Source: Cliona cf. orientalis
Lineage: Eukaryota > Porifera > Demospongiae > Clionaida > Clionaidae
Length of the DNA: 64,000 bases
Assembly: GCA_963930775.1 (NCBI GenBank)
Contig: OZ005694.1
Location: 3,162,001-3,226,000 of the forward strand
Direction of reading: 5' to 3'
Numbering within the stretch: position 1 is the first letter of the stretch; every line of letters begins with the position of its first letter. The position numbers were made by a program, and so were the translations under genes. This document shows positions 39,901 to 47,369 of this stretch, in pieces. The notes under the pieces were generated by a model that saw only the letters and a program-made list of their open reading frames with translations, ran no database searches and was not told where the DNA came from.

Positions 39901-42535
39901 TGCAGATTTGGTAGGCAACCTTTGCTCATTTTCTGAAAGTAAACGTACAGAGTCTGTGACATCGTTAGCAGCGATTCAACAGACTGTTCACACGTTCACT
40001 AGTATCGTACACTTACGCACAATCGCGCTTGCAGTGCGCCTGTACACACAGAACGTAGCCACGCCCACAATAATACTAAATTTTCGTGAGGAAAATTTCC
40101 GTGATCAGAAATCAAATCACGAAATTCACAAAAATATTGTGCCACAAAAATTTGGAGCTATACGGTATCTCTCCCTCTCTCTCTCCCTCTTTCTCCCTCT
40201 TCACCCCCTCTCTCCATTCTATCTCCAGGCAACAATCCGAAACAAAGATAACCAGTCCTATGTGGTAGTATTTGATGGATCTATTCTCCTCTCTAAGATT
40301 ATCAGGTAGCAGTAGTAAAACTGTGTACATCATACACATAATTTTACTTGTCCATCAAATCTATTGTCAATTTTTGCAGTCTTGTGACCTCATTCCAAAA
40401 CTTTATGAAACACGACTCCCTTCGGTATATATACTCATTGAAGCATAGAAATATTTCATTCATAAGTTGTGCTACTATATGATAGATGTCTTTCTGAGAA
40501 CTGTCTTCTCACGGTTTTCAAAGTGCTTCTGAATTTGACTCATGAGTTCCAGCTTGGTTGCTACCGTCTTGGAGAGCAGAGGGGTGTCATGTCAATATTG
40601 CTTAGCGTGTTGTTTCAGGTCAGCCTTATATACAATATCTATGCTCAATTTCATTAGTTTGCGTCTTAAATCCTCAGTTATCTGAAACTATGTCTGATGA
40701 AGACAGTGCATTTGATGTTACTGTACTGGTGAGTTTATAACCTATTATTATTGCCTAAACTTTTTGAGGTTGAAAATTTTTGTGGGTCAGCGTGAAAATA
40801 TCATCCAACGTGGGTATATGGCACGATCAATGATTAGTGGGTGTGGCCAACCATCTGATGCTAGCGTTAGGTGAATAGTTGTTAATAATATTTGTGTGTC
40901 TTCTGAATCAAGTGAAGTGACAGTAGGTGGCTTCCATGTCCTACCTACTGGCCCAGGTGATGCCATCAACAGTAATATCACCTGCAAGTAAGCTAGTCCA
41001 AGCTAACCTGGACAGCATAGCCAGGAATACTTGCAGAATATTTGAGCCTCAAAATTATTACAGTATATCAGAATAAGTAAGGTAAACCGGGGTCATTTCA
41101 TATGCAGGGCAATTCCGTATCTTCGTGATTTCTGCTACACAACGTGTGTATTCACCATGCTAGCAGACGTCATACATAGCTACCAATGGCTACTAGGAAT
41201 ATTGCTGTTTCGCTCTGCAAGTGCTTGTGTTGTGGAACGGGGAACACGGGGATTCGAAATTGCTCTGCGTGCGAAATTATCCCGGTCTACCTTACAGCAA
41301 CTACGTGGTGTGACAACTATTAACGTTGCTGTAATGGAAATTGAAGGCTAATGCTGTTTATGTATCTACTTTTCCAATAGACACTCAGCCTTCTGATCAA
41401 TTTGACTGAAATGTGTGATGGTAACAGATCTTTGTTAGAAGCCACCAAACTCCCTTGGATTGAGAATACTTCATCTGGAAGCCAAGATCATGTGATAGAT
41501 GATGCTATCTATGGCAGTGATTCTTCAATAAGAGCACTAGTATTACTGTTCTTGAAGCGCTTTTCTAAAGCTGAGTCAACACAAATTCAGGTAAGGCAAC
41601 TAGTTTACAGTCATGCATGGGGTGAATAAGTTATATTTTATCTCTCTCTCTTGTGTATTTCTCTCTTTCTCCCTGCTACTCTCTATTTCTCTTTCCAATC
41701 CCTCTCTACCACTCATACAGGTCCCCACTCCCCAGCGTTTATCTCAGTTACCTTCCTCCTCTCCTGCTCAACCTACTCACCAAAATTCACAGCCACAAGA
41801 ACTGCAACCTACGTCTAAGCGAGATCTCCTTGCATCGTTCACATCAAGAATGCAAAAAGCAACCTCAGTTCAAAATTCTTCACAGAAGGAAAGTAGCCAA
41901 TCATCACAGAGCAGCAGTGAGCTAACTCAAGGTGATGGGTTGAAGTGGCTTGATGAAGACCCTGTGCCCTCTGAGACCAAGAGGGATGAAGGCATGGTTG
42001 CAGGTGATGGAACAGAATCTGACGATGAAGAAGAGGAAGCCTTAGAGAAAGTTGAGATTGACCCACTTGTCTTCAGTAGAGAGGAGTTTGACGCAGGTGA
42101 GATATCTGTGATCACAGCCATGATTGAGTGCAATGTGTCACTGAGCTACTTTTGTTTATGCTTGTAGCTCTTCACCAGGCTGGTCGTCACATGGAGGACT
42201 CAGTCATAGCCGCTTACTCTGCACTATTGCTTGGTATTCTTTCCAAGCATAACCAAGTATTGCCCAATGACTTAGGATTAATGCATAATTTTATTATTAT
42301 TATGTTTTTCGGTTCCTAGGACACACTGAAGTATGTCAGAAATAGCATGCCTTCTCAGTCATTCTCAGAGATGATTGATATACTCAAGAAACTCGTTTCC
42401 TTTATGAACATGACTGTGAGTCTTTTGATTGTTATTTGGAACTCAGCTAATGATGTTGTATCCATTTTCTTGCAGGGTTCTGCAACTGGTCTTGATTCAA
42501 TCAGAAATATTGTCAAATTCTTAGAAAATTTATAG
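12996..42535 (+). CDS. WAPL: Wings apart-like cohesin release factor WAPL, complete
   Basis: WAPL with PDS5 opens the cohesin ring and removes it from chromatin. Twenty exons: 12996-13210, 13513-14827, 15363-15640, 15798-15876, 16455-16591, 21401-21512, 21747-21828, 30919-31021, 33208-33391, 33730-33844, 38733-38872, 40229-40305, 40380-40424, 40486-40618, 40678-40728, 41381-41590, 41721-42096, 42168-42256, 42320-42415, 42476-42535. Every join keeps phase and they sum to 3897 nt, 1298 residues (human about 1190). The helical WAPL domain starts near residue 630 (LYTVIRNVRQAHECLEIGES, LLDSIKPSQPLSVRCLG) and runs to the end. Clear family blocks include VQELACECLISLTHH, FKVLLNLTHEFQLGCYRLGE, LHQAGRHMEDSVIAAYSALL and LVSFMNMTGSATGLDSIRNI. 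The N-terminal 630 residues are low complexity and basic/acidic. A single FDFDLSGDEDD stands where vertebrates have FGF motifs, and RYSLKG lies near the N-terminus where vertebrates have the YSR motif. Introns 5 and 7 contain complete other genes. Confidence 0.93.
17502..17599. repeat. Dispersed repeat, copy 1
   Basis: tcaagtctcagaaaggctcc followed by blocks such as cttgaattttt, ataattaccgcatagatta and aaaaagtaaatt. The same order recurs at 52800-52941 on the same strand. Not coding. Confidence 0.7.
17910..18283. mobile_element. MITE, family B (taccgtagaaactggttgttaagcgc)
   Basis: The left end taccgtagaaactggttgtt is mirrored by the right end aacaaccagtttctgtggta. Inside, the motif atgcgcttaa recurs several times in both orientations. 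TA at each end. It lies in WAPL intron 5. The family A element at 18284 begins immediately at its right border. Confidence 0.8.
18284..18497. mobile_element. MITE, family A
   Basis: Begins taccgtatagctggaaaatt and ends with the degraded complement (tatatggta). It has the internal landmarks tactcgcatatata, gatcccgta and gattttgggctcaaccgcca, which are shared almost word for word with 52037-52245. No ORF. Confidence 0.85.
19385..21025 (+). CDS. POT/SLC15-type peptide transporter, single exon, nested in WAPL intron 5
   Basis: Proton-coupled oligopeptide transporter family member (MFS fold), expected in the plasma or an endolysosomal membrane. Uninterrupted ORF of 546 residues with about twelve hydrophobic segments. 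Family marks: GWLADIYFGRYR in the TM2-TM3 loop, FGGFLANIIQFGVDQL in the position of the POT signature, the hinge SRIDFGKSKYGGPFTTEQVE before TM7, a glycosylatable luminal loop (NPSTNATIQC) and IVAQSPYSMRG near TM10. The ExxER proton motif usual in TM1 is missing; the segment reads TSAFNLSFDQNFGVLF. Length is close to SLC15A4 (about 577). The ATG at 19385 follows in-frame stops and precedes a short basic N-terminus. It lies wholly in a WAPL intron on the same strand, so it needs its own promoter. It may be a retrocopy or a member of an intronless family. Substrate unknown. Confidence 0.82.
   Translation: MDAVQSSTCLEHVVHSKSKPTARKTLPTCCKSSYRIRRLKNRGAILILIWTLLITSAFNLSFDQNFGVLFSIQLVAGGLTLPIAGWLADIYFGRYRVIHWSMCAMLVSLVLATANLVVERLIYGYSILISGYVYGILMVIAAIGFGGFLANIIQFGVDQLHDASTDEITSFISWCVWCAYSSQFMTQCILKGLNCIQNEPQLFGHLVICVQVSAALSLDLLFNHWFIQEPVTPNPFKLVFQVLKYAKSYKQPRHRSAFTYCEDELPSRIDFGKSKYGGPFTTEQVEDVKTFLRMLTVCIAGNISFGMIVAVFLLRHQISTQLKVRPGTLTVLKLFQDSWFILIPLYEFILYPMFNRYLTIVRSQTKFALGVLLHITTTIALLVIIIVARHNYLKYSISNPSTNATIQCVFYHEGSDAWSSSLDYRWMAVPDFLYSLSLTLYGIGAIEYIVAQSPYSMRGLMVGGGYGIFSLSAALVAAASIPFTRRLSVWGTGVTSCGFWFALLLLVVEVVVAIMLMVAAKYYKKRKREDVLPNEHIFAERYYEND
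21148..21153 (+). promoter_or_regulatory. Poly(A) signal of the nested transporter
   Basis: aataaa lies about 120 bases after the transporter stop codon, before WAPL exon 6 at 21401. It fits an independent transcript ending inside the WAPL intron. Confidence 0.5.
21890..22330. mobile_element. MITE with cagggtttcattt ends and C-rich core
   Basis: The left end cagggtttcatttgggggg is mirrored by the right end aaatgaaacccttg. C tracts lie near both ends. Interior blocks aaagtgtccaaat and ccagtagatatcactgacag recur at 62932-63230. It starts about 60 bases after WAPL exon 7. Confidence 0.75.
22331..24967. other. WAPL intron 7, left part; possible decayed coding sequence
   Basis: 2.6 kb with no gene I can support. 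On the minus strand at about 24200-23720 there are short readable stretches (for example LRWYKQQSLKHGNYSWEFG and EESSEETTCKHSQENLASS) broken by stops. They could be remains of an old protein-coding or transposon sequence. Nothing more specific was recognised. Confidence 0.35.
24968..25848 (-). CDS. Secreted Cys/Trp three-repeat protein, copy 1, nested antisense in WAPL
   Basis: Family not recognised. Exons (minus): 25848-25746, 25694-25587, 25524-24968; 255 residues by phase. The first exon encodes a signal peptide (MLSSVPVLAICLLQFAHTLV). The mature part has a short charged stretch, then three similar blocks: HLWLDCSGSQC...DWSTCRDNTFRIYRA, KWLSCRNPTCG...HWYRCYGEVFKIYAR, and a more diverged YKWVQ...CPG...YDYCWAEVHQIWKN. 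Three repeats of this size suggest a beta-trefoil-like fold; that is inference. The second intron (62 nt) uses a GC donor (gaag/gcgagt), because no GT donor keeps the frame. It lies on the strand opposite WAPL inside intron 7, about 3.2 kb from a close paralogue. An aataaa overlaps the last codons. Function unknown; a secreted or matrix role is plausible. Confidence 0.75.
26328..26596. mobile_element. MITE with caggattgcatacag ends and G/C tracts
   Basis: The left end caggattgcatacag and right end ctgtatgcaaccctg are 15-bp inverted repeats with one mismatch. Both are followed inward by long G or C runs. It sits just upstream of the copy-1 secreted gene. The G-tract lengths may be unreliable in assembly. 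Confidence 0.75.
27150..27252 (+). pseudogene. Fossil exon 1 of the secreted-protein family, inverted
   Basis: The plus-strand sequence gaggtcatactccttatgaa, then an ATG at 27190 and gtgctagccatctgcctact, closely matches the upstream flank and first exon of the two intact genes, which lie on the minus strand. The signal-peptide frame hits TGA after eleven codons (MLTSVLAICLL). The middle of the exon is deleted, but the exon end and donor (gaatggtaactt) are still visible. No matching exons 2 or 3 were found downstream. Confidence 0.8.
28197..29070 (-). CDS. Secreted Cys/Trp three-repeat protein, copy 2, nested antisense in WAPL
   Basis: Near-identical paralogue of the gene at 25848-24968, in direct orientation. 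Exons (minus): 29070-28968, 28916-28812, 28753-28197; 254 residues. Same signal peptide (MLSTVLVLAICLLQ), same three Cys/Trp blocks, same intron positions and phases, and the same GC donor in the second intron (58 nt). It differs by one codon less in exon 2 (GNINERK against GNIKNERK) and scattered substitutions clustered in the third block (GISPHKVDCPG against HPPLHKAVCPG). Flanks before the ATG and after the stop also match, so the duplicated unit exceeds the coding part. Family not recognised; function unknown. Confidence 0.75.
29071..30918. other. WAPL intron 7, right part
   Basis: 1.8 kb between the second secreted gene and WAPL exon 8. Contains a short TG run near 30031-30050 and unremarkable AT-rich sequence. 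It should include the promoter of the copy-2 secreted gene just right of 29070. No other gene supported. Confidence 0.45.
31050..32084. mobile_element. About 1-kb TA-flanked element in WAPL intron 8
   Basis: The left end tactgtaggacggattttaattgc and right end gcaattaaaacccgacctacggta are imperfect inverted repeats. The motifs aattgcga and aattcgca recur inside. It contains an (acag)n run at about 31980-32003. The longest ORF inside is 74 codons with no recognisable family. Confidence 0.6.
32817..33064. mobile_element. MITE with aggtgtagataa ends
   Basis: The left end aggtgtagataac mirrors the right end ttatctacaccct. Both are followed inward by G/C tracts (gggggggcttc, cagcccccctagcccc). About 250 bp, no ORF. 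Located before WAPL exon 9. Confidence 0.75.
34771..35110. repeat. Minisatellite, unit about 50-60 bp
   Basis: About six copies sharing caccacaggttcat, tcatcaccatcatctt and tctgctgcttcttg. On the minus strand the units read as degraded repeats of an acidic/basic peptide (DDGDDNEPVVRNKKQQ), but the frame changes between units. An ORF on that strand ends at 34628 (NESMASEKQQKKNDY). It may derive from a coding exon; no intact gene is visible. Confidence 0.75.
35130..35901 (+). pseudogene. Decayed coding sequence, possibly transposon-derived
   Basis: A plus-strand ORF at 35488-35901 (137 codons) looks protein-like, with YYSQPDGQDSTVCTFFYRG, YGTIQKFCLTESKYLVLIRP and CDLFSTFIAQVDK. Upstream 35130-35460 holds out-of-frame pieces in similar style (EEMLKDFVSFLPEFYG, then KTKIL/TPWTKSHTSLMPYSRGTFCN-like) broken by stops. 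The layout resembles the C-terminal parts of transposase-like proteins scattered in sponge and cnidarian genomes; this is a weak resemblance only. No start, splice or promoter evidence. Confidence 0.35.
36040..36600. repeat. Satellite array, about 90-bp unit, split by a MITE
   Basis: Four or more diverged units with the landmarks caagaatattcaagataaaa, tcttgcctac, tttatcttg and ttatcaaatctt. The array is interrupted exactly at a TA inside tcttgccta by the element at 36279-36498 and resumes with tttatcttgtaatttt. Confidence 0.7.
36279..36498. mobile_element. MITE, family with ccgtatttcttctaaaaattcgg ends
   Basis: The left end ccgtatttcttctaaaaatt is mirrored by aatttttagaagaaatacgg, and both ends are flanked by TA. 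Inside, attcggc and gccgaat motifs repeat. It lies within the satellite unit, so it inserted after the array formed. Confidence 0.85.
38952..39625. mobile_element. MITE, family C (taccgtatagcgggaaattttcgagg), nested
   Basis: One left terminus lies at 38952. A complete 104-bp copy with both termini (ataccgtatagcgggaaatt ... aatttcccgctatacggta) lies at 39522-39625. The 39625 end can pair with either left end, so either one roughly 670-bp element holds internal sequence, or a solo end lies beside a short MITE. The interior of the long version carries the HIRAN-like fragment. Confidence 0.75.
39171..39390 (+). pseudogene. HIRAN-like domain fragment inside a MITE
   Basis: Plus-strand translation reads IRGYHEYQSI, a stop, EAEIGENLTCIREPGN, VRDPYAVAVTKPESS, IVGHVPRKMSAICSLFLRKG and GSI. 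The pattern GYHxY...GE.L.C.RE..N..DPYAVAV....VGH.P...S....FL..GG.I matches a HIRAN-like module I know from many sponge and cnidarian predicted proteins and repeats. The in-frame TAG sits where the family usually has Trp. No intact flanking ORF, so it is dead or noncoding. Confidence 0.65.
39626..40167. mobile_element. MITE, family D (gctccaaatttttgtg ends)
   Basis: Begins gctccaaatttttgtgataa right after the family C element and ends ccacaaaaatttggagctatacggta. Subterminal blocks tttcgtgatcac and gtgatcagaaat also face each other. It runs almost up to the WAPL exon 12 polypyrimidine tract. Confidence 0.75.
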
Positions 42536-45500
42536 CCATTTCTTGATACAACCATGTCCATAATAATATTATTATAATATACACAGTACCAGCTATGGTC
42601 CTTATTAAACATCATTAAATTTTGTATCCATTTTTAACTTTTTTGAAAAATGCGAACGTGTAACTCTAGTATACAGAACATGATGAATCATCAATGTAGT
42701 GCTAGATATCAGTTAAGCTCGGGTACATTGTATGTGGATCATCGCTTACACCAGGACGGCAGGAGCTGGCTCCACCCAACGGCCACACCTGCTATCTTGA
42801 TCCGGAAGGGCATCATAGCTACCGTGGCCTTAAGTACGTCTATAGGATTACCTTTTGTACAACCCGTTCCATGTATGGATAAAATCAATTCAATTCAACA
42901 TTGTATTATTATTACGCTCTGAATAATAATATTATGCTATTAAACGGCGCACTGCATGTAGTGCGCCAAAATTCCTCTCGGCCATTCTTAAAAATTTTCG
43001 TAGGACGACTCAGCCTACGAAAATAATTTTACATCGAAATTTTATTAGCAATGCTTTTACTTACGAAGAAGATCATGCACGAAAAGGCCTACAATCTAGT
43101 GAGCATCCGTCGACAACAAAACTGAGATAGGTAGGCAGCAAGGTTGATAGACTCTTGAACACGCGGACCGCCCCGTACTGCACTGCTGGGCTGTAGCTGT
43201 ACGTACGTACGTTCGCGCATGCGCACACGCTCTAATATTTCGCTGCTTTAACATTTCAACGTAGAAAATATTTTGTGATATTTAATTTCGTAGTCGACAG
43301 GGACTACGAAAATATTTCAACAACGAAATTTTCCAGATTTACGGTACAATGTACCCGAGCTTAATTAGCCTTCCAAGCTAATTAGCACCTATTTTACCCT
43401 TGGGTAAAATCCCTGCCCATACTGGCTCCACCTACATGTATCACACTGAAGATTGCACTCCAGTGGAGACTCATCAGCGACCGCCATTAATCACTGACGT
43501 GAATGAATGATGGGTGGGGTAACGAAGGGGTGGGAAAGGCGAGCTGCCTGGTTCTTCTGCCGCTGAGAGCCGCGTGGCAATAACCATGCGCATGCAGCGC
43601 CTAGCCCGAACCCACTGACTCCTCCCCCGTTGTCTGCGCCTAGCGCCTAGCGCCTACCTACGCGCGCTCACGCGCACGCGCACAGGCTGCACATCGCTCA
43701 TAACGTTTAATGCAACATTAAACTCCATTCTATTGTCTTCACTCAGTTCACAGTGAATCATTCCATAGTGGGCCCTCTTTTGCGAGGGTATGGTAGTAAC
43801 TATTGTGCTACATCAGTCCGAGTTAGCAGCCACAGCACAGAGCCTTACTTATTCTGCTACATGTATTACAGAAGCTGTAGAATCAATCGATATCGATCTG
43901 TAAAGTGTTGGTGATAAAAGCCACCGCCTGCAGCTGCAGACAGAAATGCTAAAAAGCTATATTCTGCTCAAAGTCCATGTGAAAATAGCATTGCTCAGTT
44001 GGTAACGACAGTCACAGCCTGCAGCCACAAATCAACATCCCTTCACTTATTGTGCTTATTAATTGGGTGCAATCACTAGAAATATTAGTGTTCATTGGTT
44101 CTGCCATTCCAGCCACAAGCATGCACATCCACAATTCACGAACTTTTGATGGGATTCTGTTATTTAGAGCAGAATATTAAAAGACTAGTGCAGGCCATGA
44201 CCAGAGGGCCATGACTGTCATCACCCACTGACATGACTGTGCAGCTTTTACTTGAAAGTAGCTCTATGCATATGTGTGCATGTGAGTATGTATGCTACTT
44301 ACTCTCTGCTGAAAGCAGTTACTCACTGGTCACGTCACAACAGTTTTAGCCTGATACTTACAGACTACTTTCATGCTTCTTATGCTGAAAGTATCACTTA
44401 TAGTGACTTACAAGTTGACAACAGTCTTTGGCTGATGCTTAAAGACTACTTCCATGTGACTTATTCTGCTGGTAGAGTATCAACGAAGGTTACTCACTGG
44501 TTGACTACTTAGTCTGTGTTAAAAGTGACTTATTTATGGCATACTTATTGATCGAGTGCATGTCTAGCTACTTCCATGCTGCTGGAAGTAGCAGTGAAAG
44601 TGACTCACTGGTTGATGATAAGTTGATGCTAATTAAAGTTTTATGCTAATAATTATTATTATTGCCATGGATTTTTTAGCATCAATTTTGCTTCATTAGC
44701 ATAATTATATAAAATTCGGAATATCAAGATTTTTAGCCTTCTCCTCTCATAATATAAGGTGCAGTGTTTTCCATGATTATCTCAGGATTTGGGGTATATT
44801 TCTTAGGATTTATTGTCAAAAGATTATGGCAGCCCTGGACACCACCATGCATCCTCTAGACAGCTGGGATACTACTACAAGTTTACATAGGGACACTGAC
44901 ACTTGTAATTAAAATTCTTTGGTTAAATTATTACCAGCCTGAACATAAGTTTGTCATCATGTTTACCAAAGCTTACCTGTGTGTATCAGTGTATGTCAGA
45001 CAGTCTTTGGTAAATCTAATAGGCCTGAGTGGAGGATGTTGGAGACATGCTATCTTAATTAATCAGTAGTTCCTCCTCTATACAACTGCTATGGCTACTT
45101 TATACAAATGCAGCTGTGCACATCCACTGCGCAAGCGAGTACTCATTGGTGATCTCGCTGGGCCAGAATATTATGATTGTACATCTGCCAGCTTGCTATT
45201 GAATTCATTGAGACCAGCTAAATATAAAGAGCATGGTCTTAAGAGCGAATGAAACTTGCCATGCAAGCAGAACTGGAAAAGAGCGTGTCCATTAGAACAG
45301 CAGCGGGGATATATAGAGTAACGAAGAGCACCTTTGGTGATAGAATTTCAGGGCAAGTCCTCCGGGTCCCCGGGATGACAAGTGGCCCAGCACATTGCTT
45401 AATACACTAGAGTGTTCTATTATTTTTGCAACAGAGATCCGTTATTAAAAGATCCAGATCAAGATTTTGGGTTATAGCTACATCGTAGAGTTGCTATAGT

Positions 45501-45909
45501 GTTACGGGGTGAGCACCCGTGTGCCAATAATGTAGCAGCTGTACAATATTATCCTGGATAAGCACCTAGCTATATGGACCAAAATTGCAAGTTGTTTAAG
45601 TGCCCTTGGGCACTTACTGTTACGCCAGATACTATACCTACTACGTATGTAGTTGACAAGGGCTACCCTCTTTATAGCATATTAGCTACAAGGACATTAG
45701 CAGGCAGAGCGTGCCTACATCAGGGGCTGATCCAGGTGGGGTGGATAGGGTGGCTAGCCACCCCCCTTCACCAGTTATGCAACGTAGTATAGGAGATGTC
45801 CACCGTTATTAACCAGCCACCCCCTTTGCACCAGTATAGTTTACTATGGGTAGCCACCCCGTCAGGCACCTTCCATCTAAATTTTCTTGATCAGTGCCTG
45901 TACATATTA

Positions 45910-46040
45910 GTTAGGCACTGTTTAGGAGGTTTCTATGTGATTTAGAATACCAAAGGACGAGCTAGCCAAGCGAAGCGAGGGTTCTATGAAACCCCTGAGA
46001 TCTTCTAAATCACATAGAAACCGACTAAACAGTATCTAAC
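45910..46040. mobile_element. Palindromic MITE, family E, copy 1
   Basis: 38-bp arms, gttaggcactgtttaggagg at left and cgactaaacagtatctaac at right, with tttctatgtgatttagaa mirrored inside. The centre holds agccaagcgaagcgagggtt. Related elements lie at 46273-46435 and 52973-53093. Confidence 0.8.
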
Positions 46041-46272
46041 AAGTTAAGATCATATAGTTTTGTACTGCTAGAGCCAGAGGGCAAACGTTGTAGATAAGTG
46101 ACTATGAAAATCTTGTAGGAAGCTTGTAGGTGACTATGAGACATAGATAGCTATACCTGTCAGTAGCCAATCAAATTGCAGTATACCCCGGTATTTGTTA
46201 CAGCTATGTGATAGAACCCCTACAACTTTGTATCCTTGGGCTATTAGCTACAGTTATTATGATCTAAATTTC

Positions 46273-46435
46273 TTAGACACTGTTTATCTATAATATAATA
46301 TTATGTGATTTAGAAGACGTCAGGGCTCCATAGAACCATTAACCCTCGCTTCGTTTTGGATTCTGTACATATAGTGCCCTTCGATCTTCTAGATCTAAAA
46401 GCACTGTAGAAATATAGCTCCTAAGCAGTGTCTAA
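46273..46435. mobile_element. Palindromic MITE, family E, copy 2
   Basis: Ends ttagacactgttta and cagtgtctaa. The centre has ccctcgcttcgttttgga, the reverse of the copy-1 core. More diverged arms. Confidence 0.65.
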
Positions 46436-47003
46436 CTAATAATGAAATTTAATGCCAAGATCAGAAGCCTTCAAGGACTTTAATTAGTGACCAAACTGCA
46501 ATTGGTCATGATTAATTAGGACCATCTTCCCTCAGTAGCACAGGGCGCCTTGAGTGAATATTGGTTATGTTTCCCAGATCACAAATTGGAGCCAGATGTG
46601 CACTGGCTTCTGATACATAATATTTATACTCACTGTACCACAGCAATATCAATATCATAATATTGCCCTAGCCACAGGGCTATATATAGCTATCCAGTAC
46701 ATTGCCCTGGTGGTAGGTCATAGGTGGGATACTTCAAGAATGTTATGCATGATGCTAAGCACAAAATTTAATAATAGCCCTGCACAAAATTAATTATAAA
46801 ATAACTACAAATTGCGTTCAAATCAGGACTGCACTTAGCTATCATATTATTCAAAATAATAGGTTTGAACTTTCATGCTGTCATGGATGCAGTTGCTATA
46901 TTTATATACCTCATCCAATGGGATCTATGCTCTCAAGAGACTCTCAGGCCCTTAATAGCACCCTTACTTTGCACTTGGGATGCTATCACTTTATTATCGT
47001 TAT

Positions 47004-47262
47004 CAGTAGCGTCACCAGGGGGGTGCATGTGGGTTGATCTGCACCCAATCCACCGGGCCAAGGTAATTTATCTCTGCACAAAAATCGTCAGATCTCAAGG
47101 TCTAGGTATCTGAGCGACTAATGAATCAGTCAAGATCTTTGAAAAACTTACTTCTGAGTCATTAGTGTACAAATAGATGCTATTTGCCGGGTATGTGCTG
47201 ATCTGTAGTCCTATGTATCCTTAACCTCCCCCCCCCCCCCCACCCACCAAACCACGCCACTG
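47004..47262. mobile_element. MITE with cagtagcgtcacc / ccacgccactg ends
   Basis: The left end cagtagcgtcaccagggggg and right end ccccccaccaaaccacgccactg-like are inverted repeats with changes, each backed by a G or C tract. It lies just upstream of the beta-helix gene start. Confidence 0.6.
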
Positions 47263-47369
47263 CTTGTTGTGGCTTCTTAATTTCTCTACCACCCACGCTT
47301 GACCAGCTGTACTTAAGTCAACCTCGCTAGCTGCGTATTTATGCATACTCCTTCTGCATAAGCACTGTA

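Larger units (their letters stand above)
42536..47369. other. 4.8-kb intergenic region between WAPL and the beta-helix gene
   Basis: attaaa motifs at about 42604 and 42614 may end the WAPL transcript. The rest holds a degraded element near 42955-43346 (repeated tttcgtag / ctacgaaa, ending in tttacggta), a CpG-rich patch with gcgcctagcgcctagcgcct at about 43636-43690, a diverged repeat with ttactcactgg and gactacttccatg at 44250-44610, a G/C-tract repeat near 45721-45860, and the MITEs listed separately. No coding gene was recognised. Confidence 0.55.

Noticed and set aside
43480..43700. CpG-rich patch considered as a promoter
   Set aside because: No adjacent gene start; short gcgcctag repeats and degraded element sequence explain the composition.
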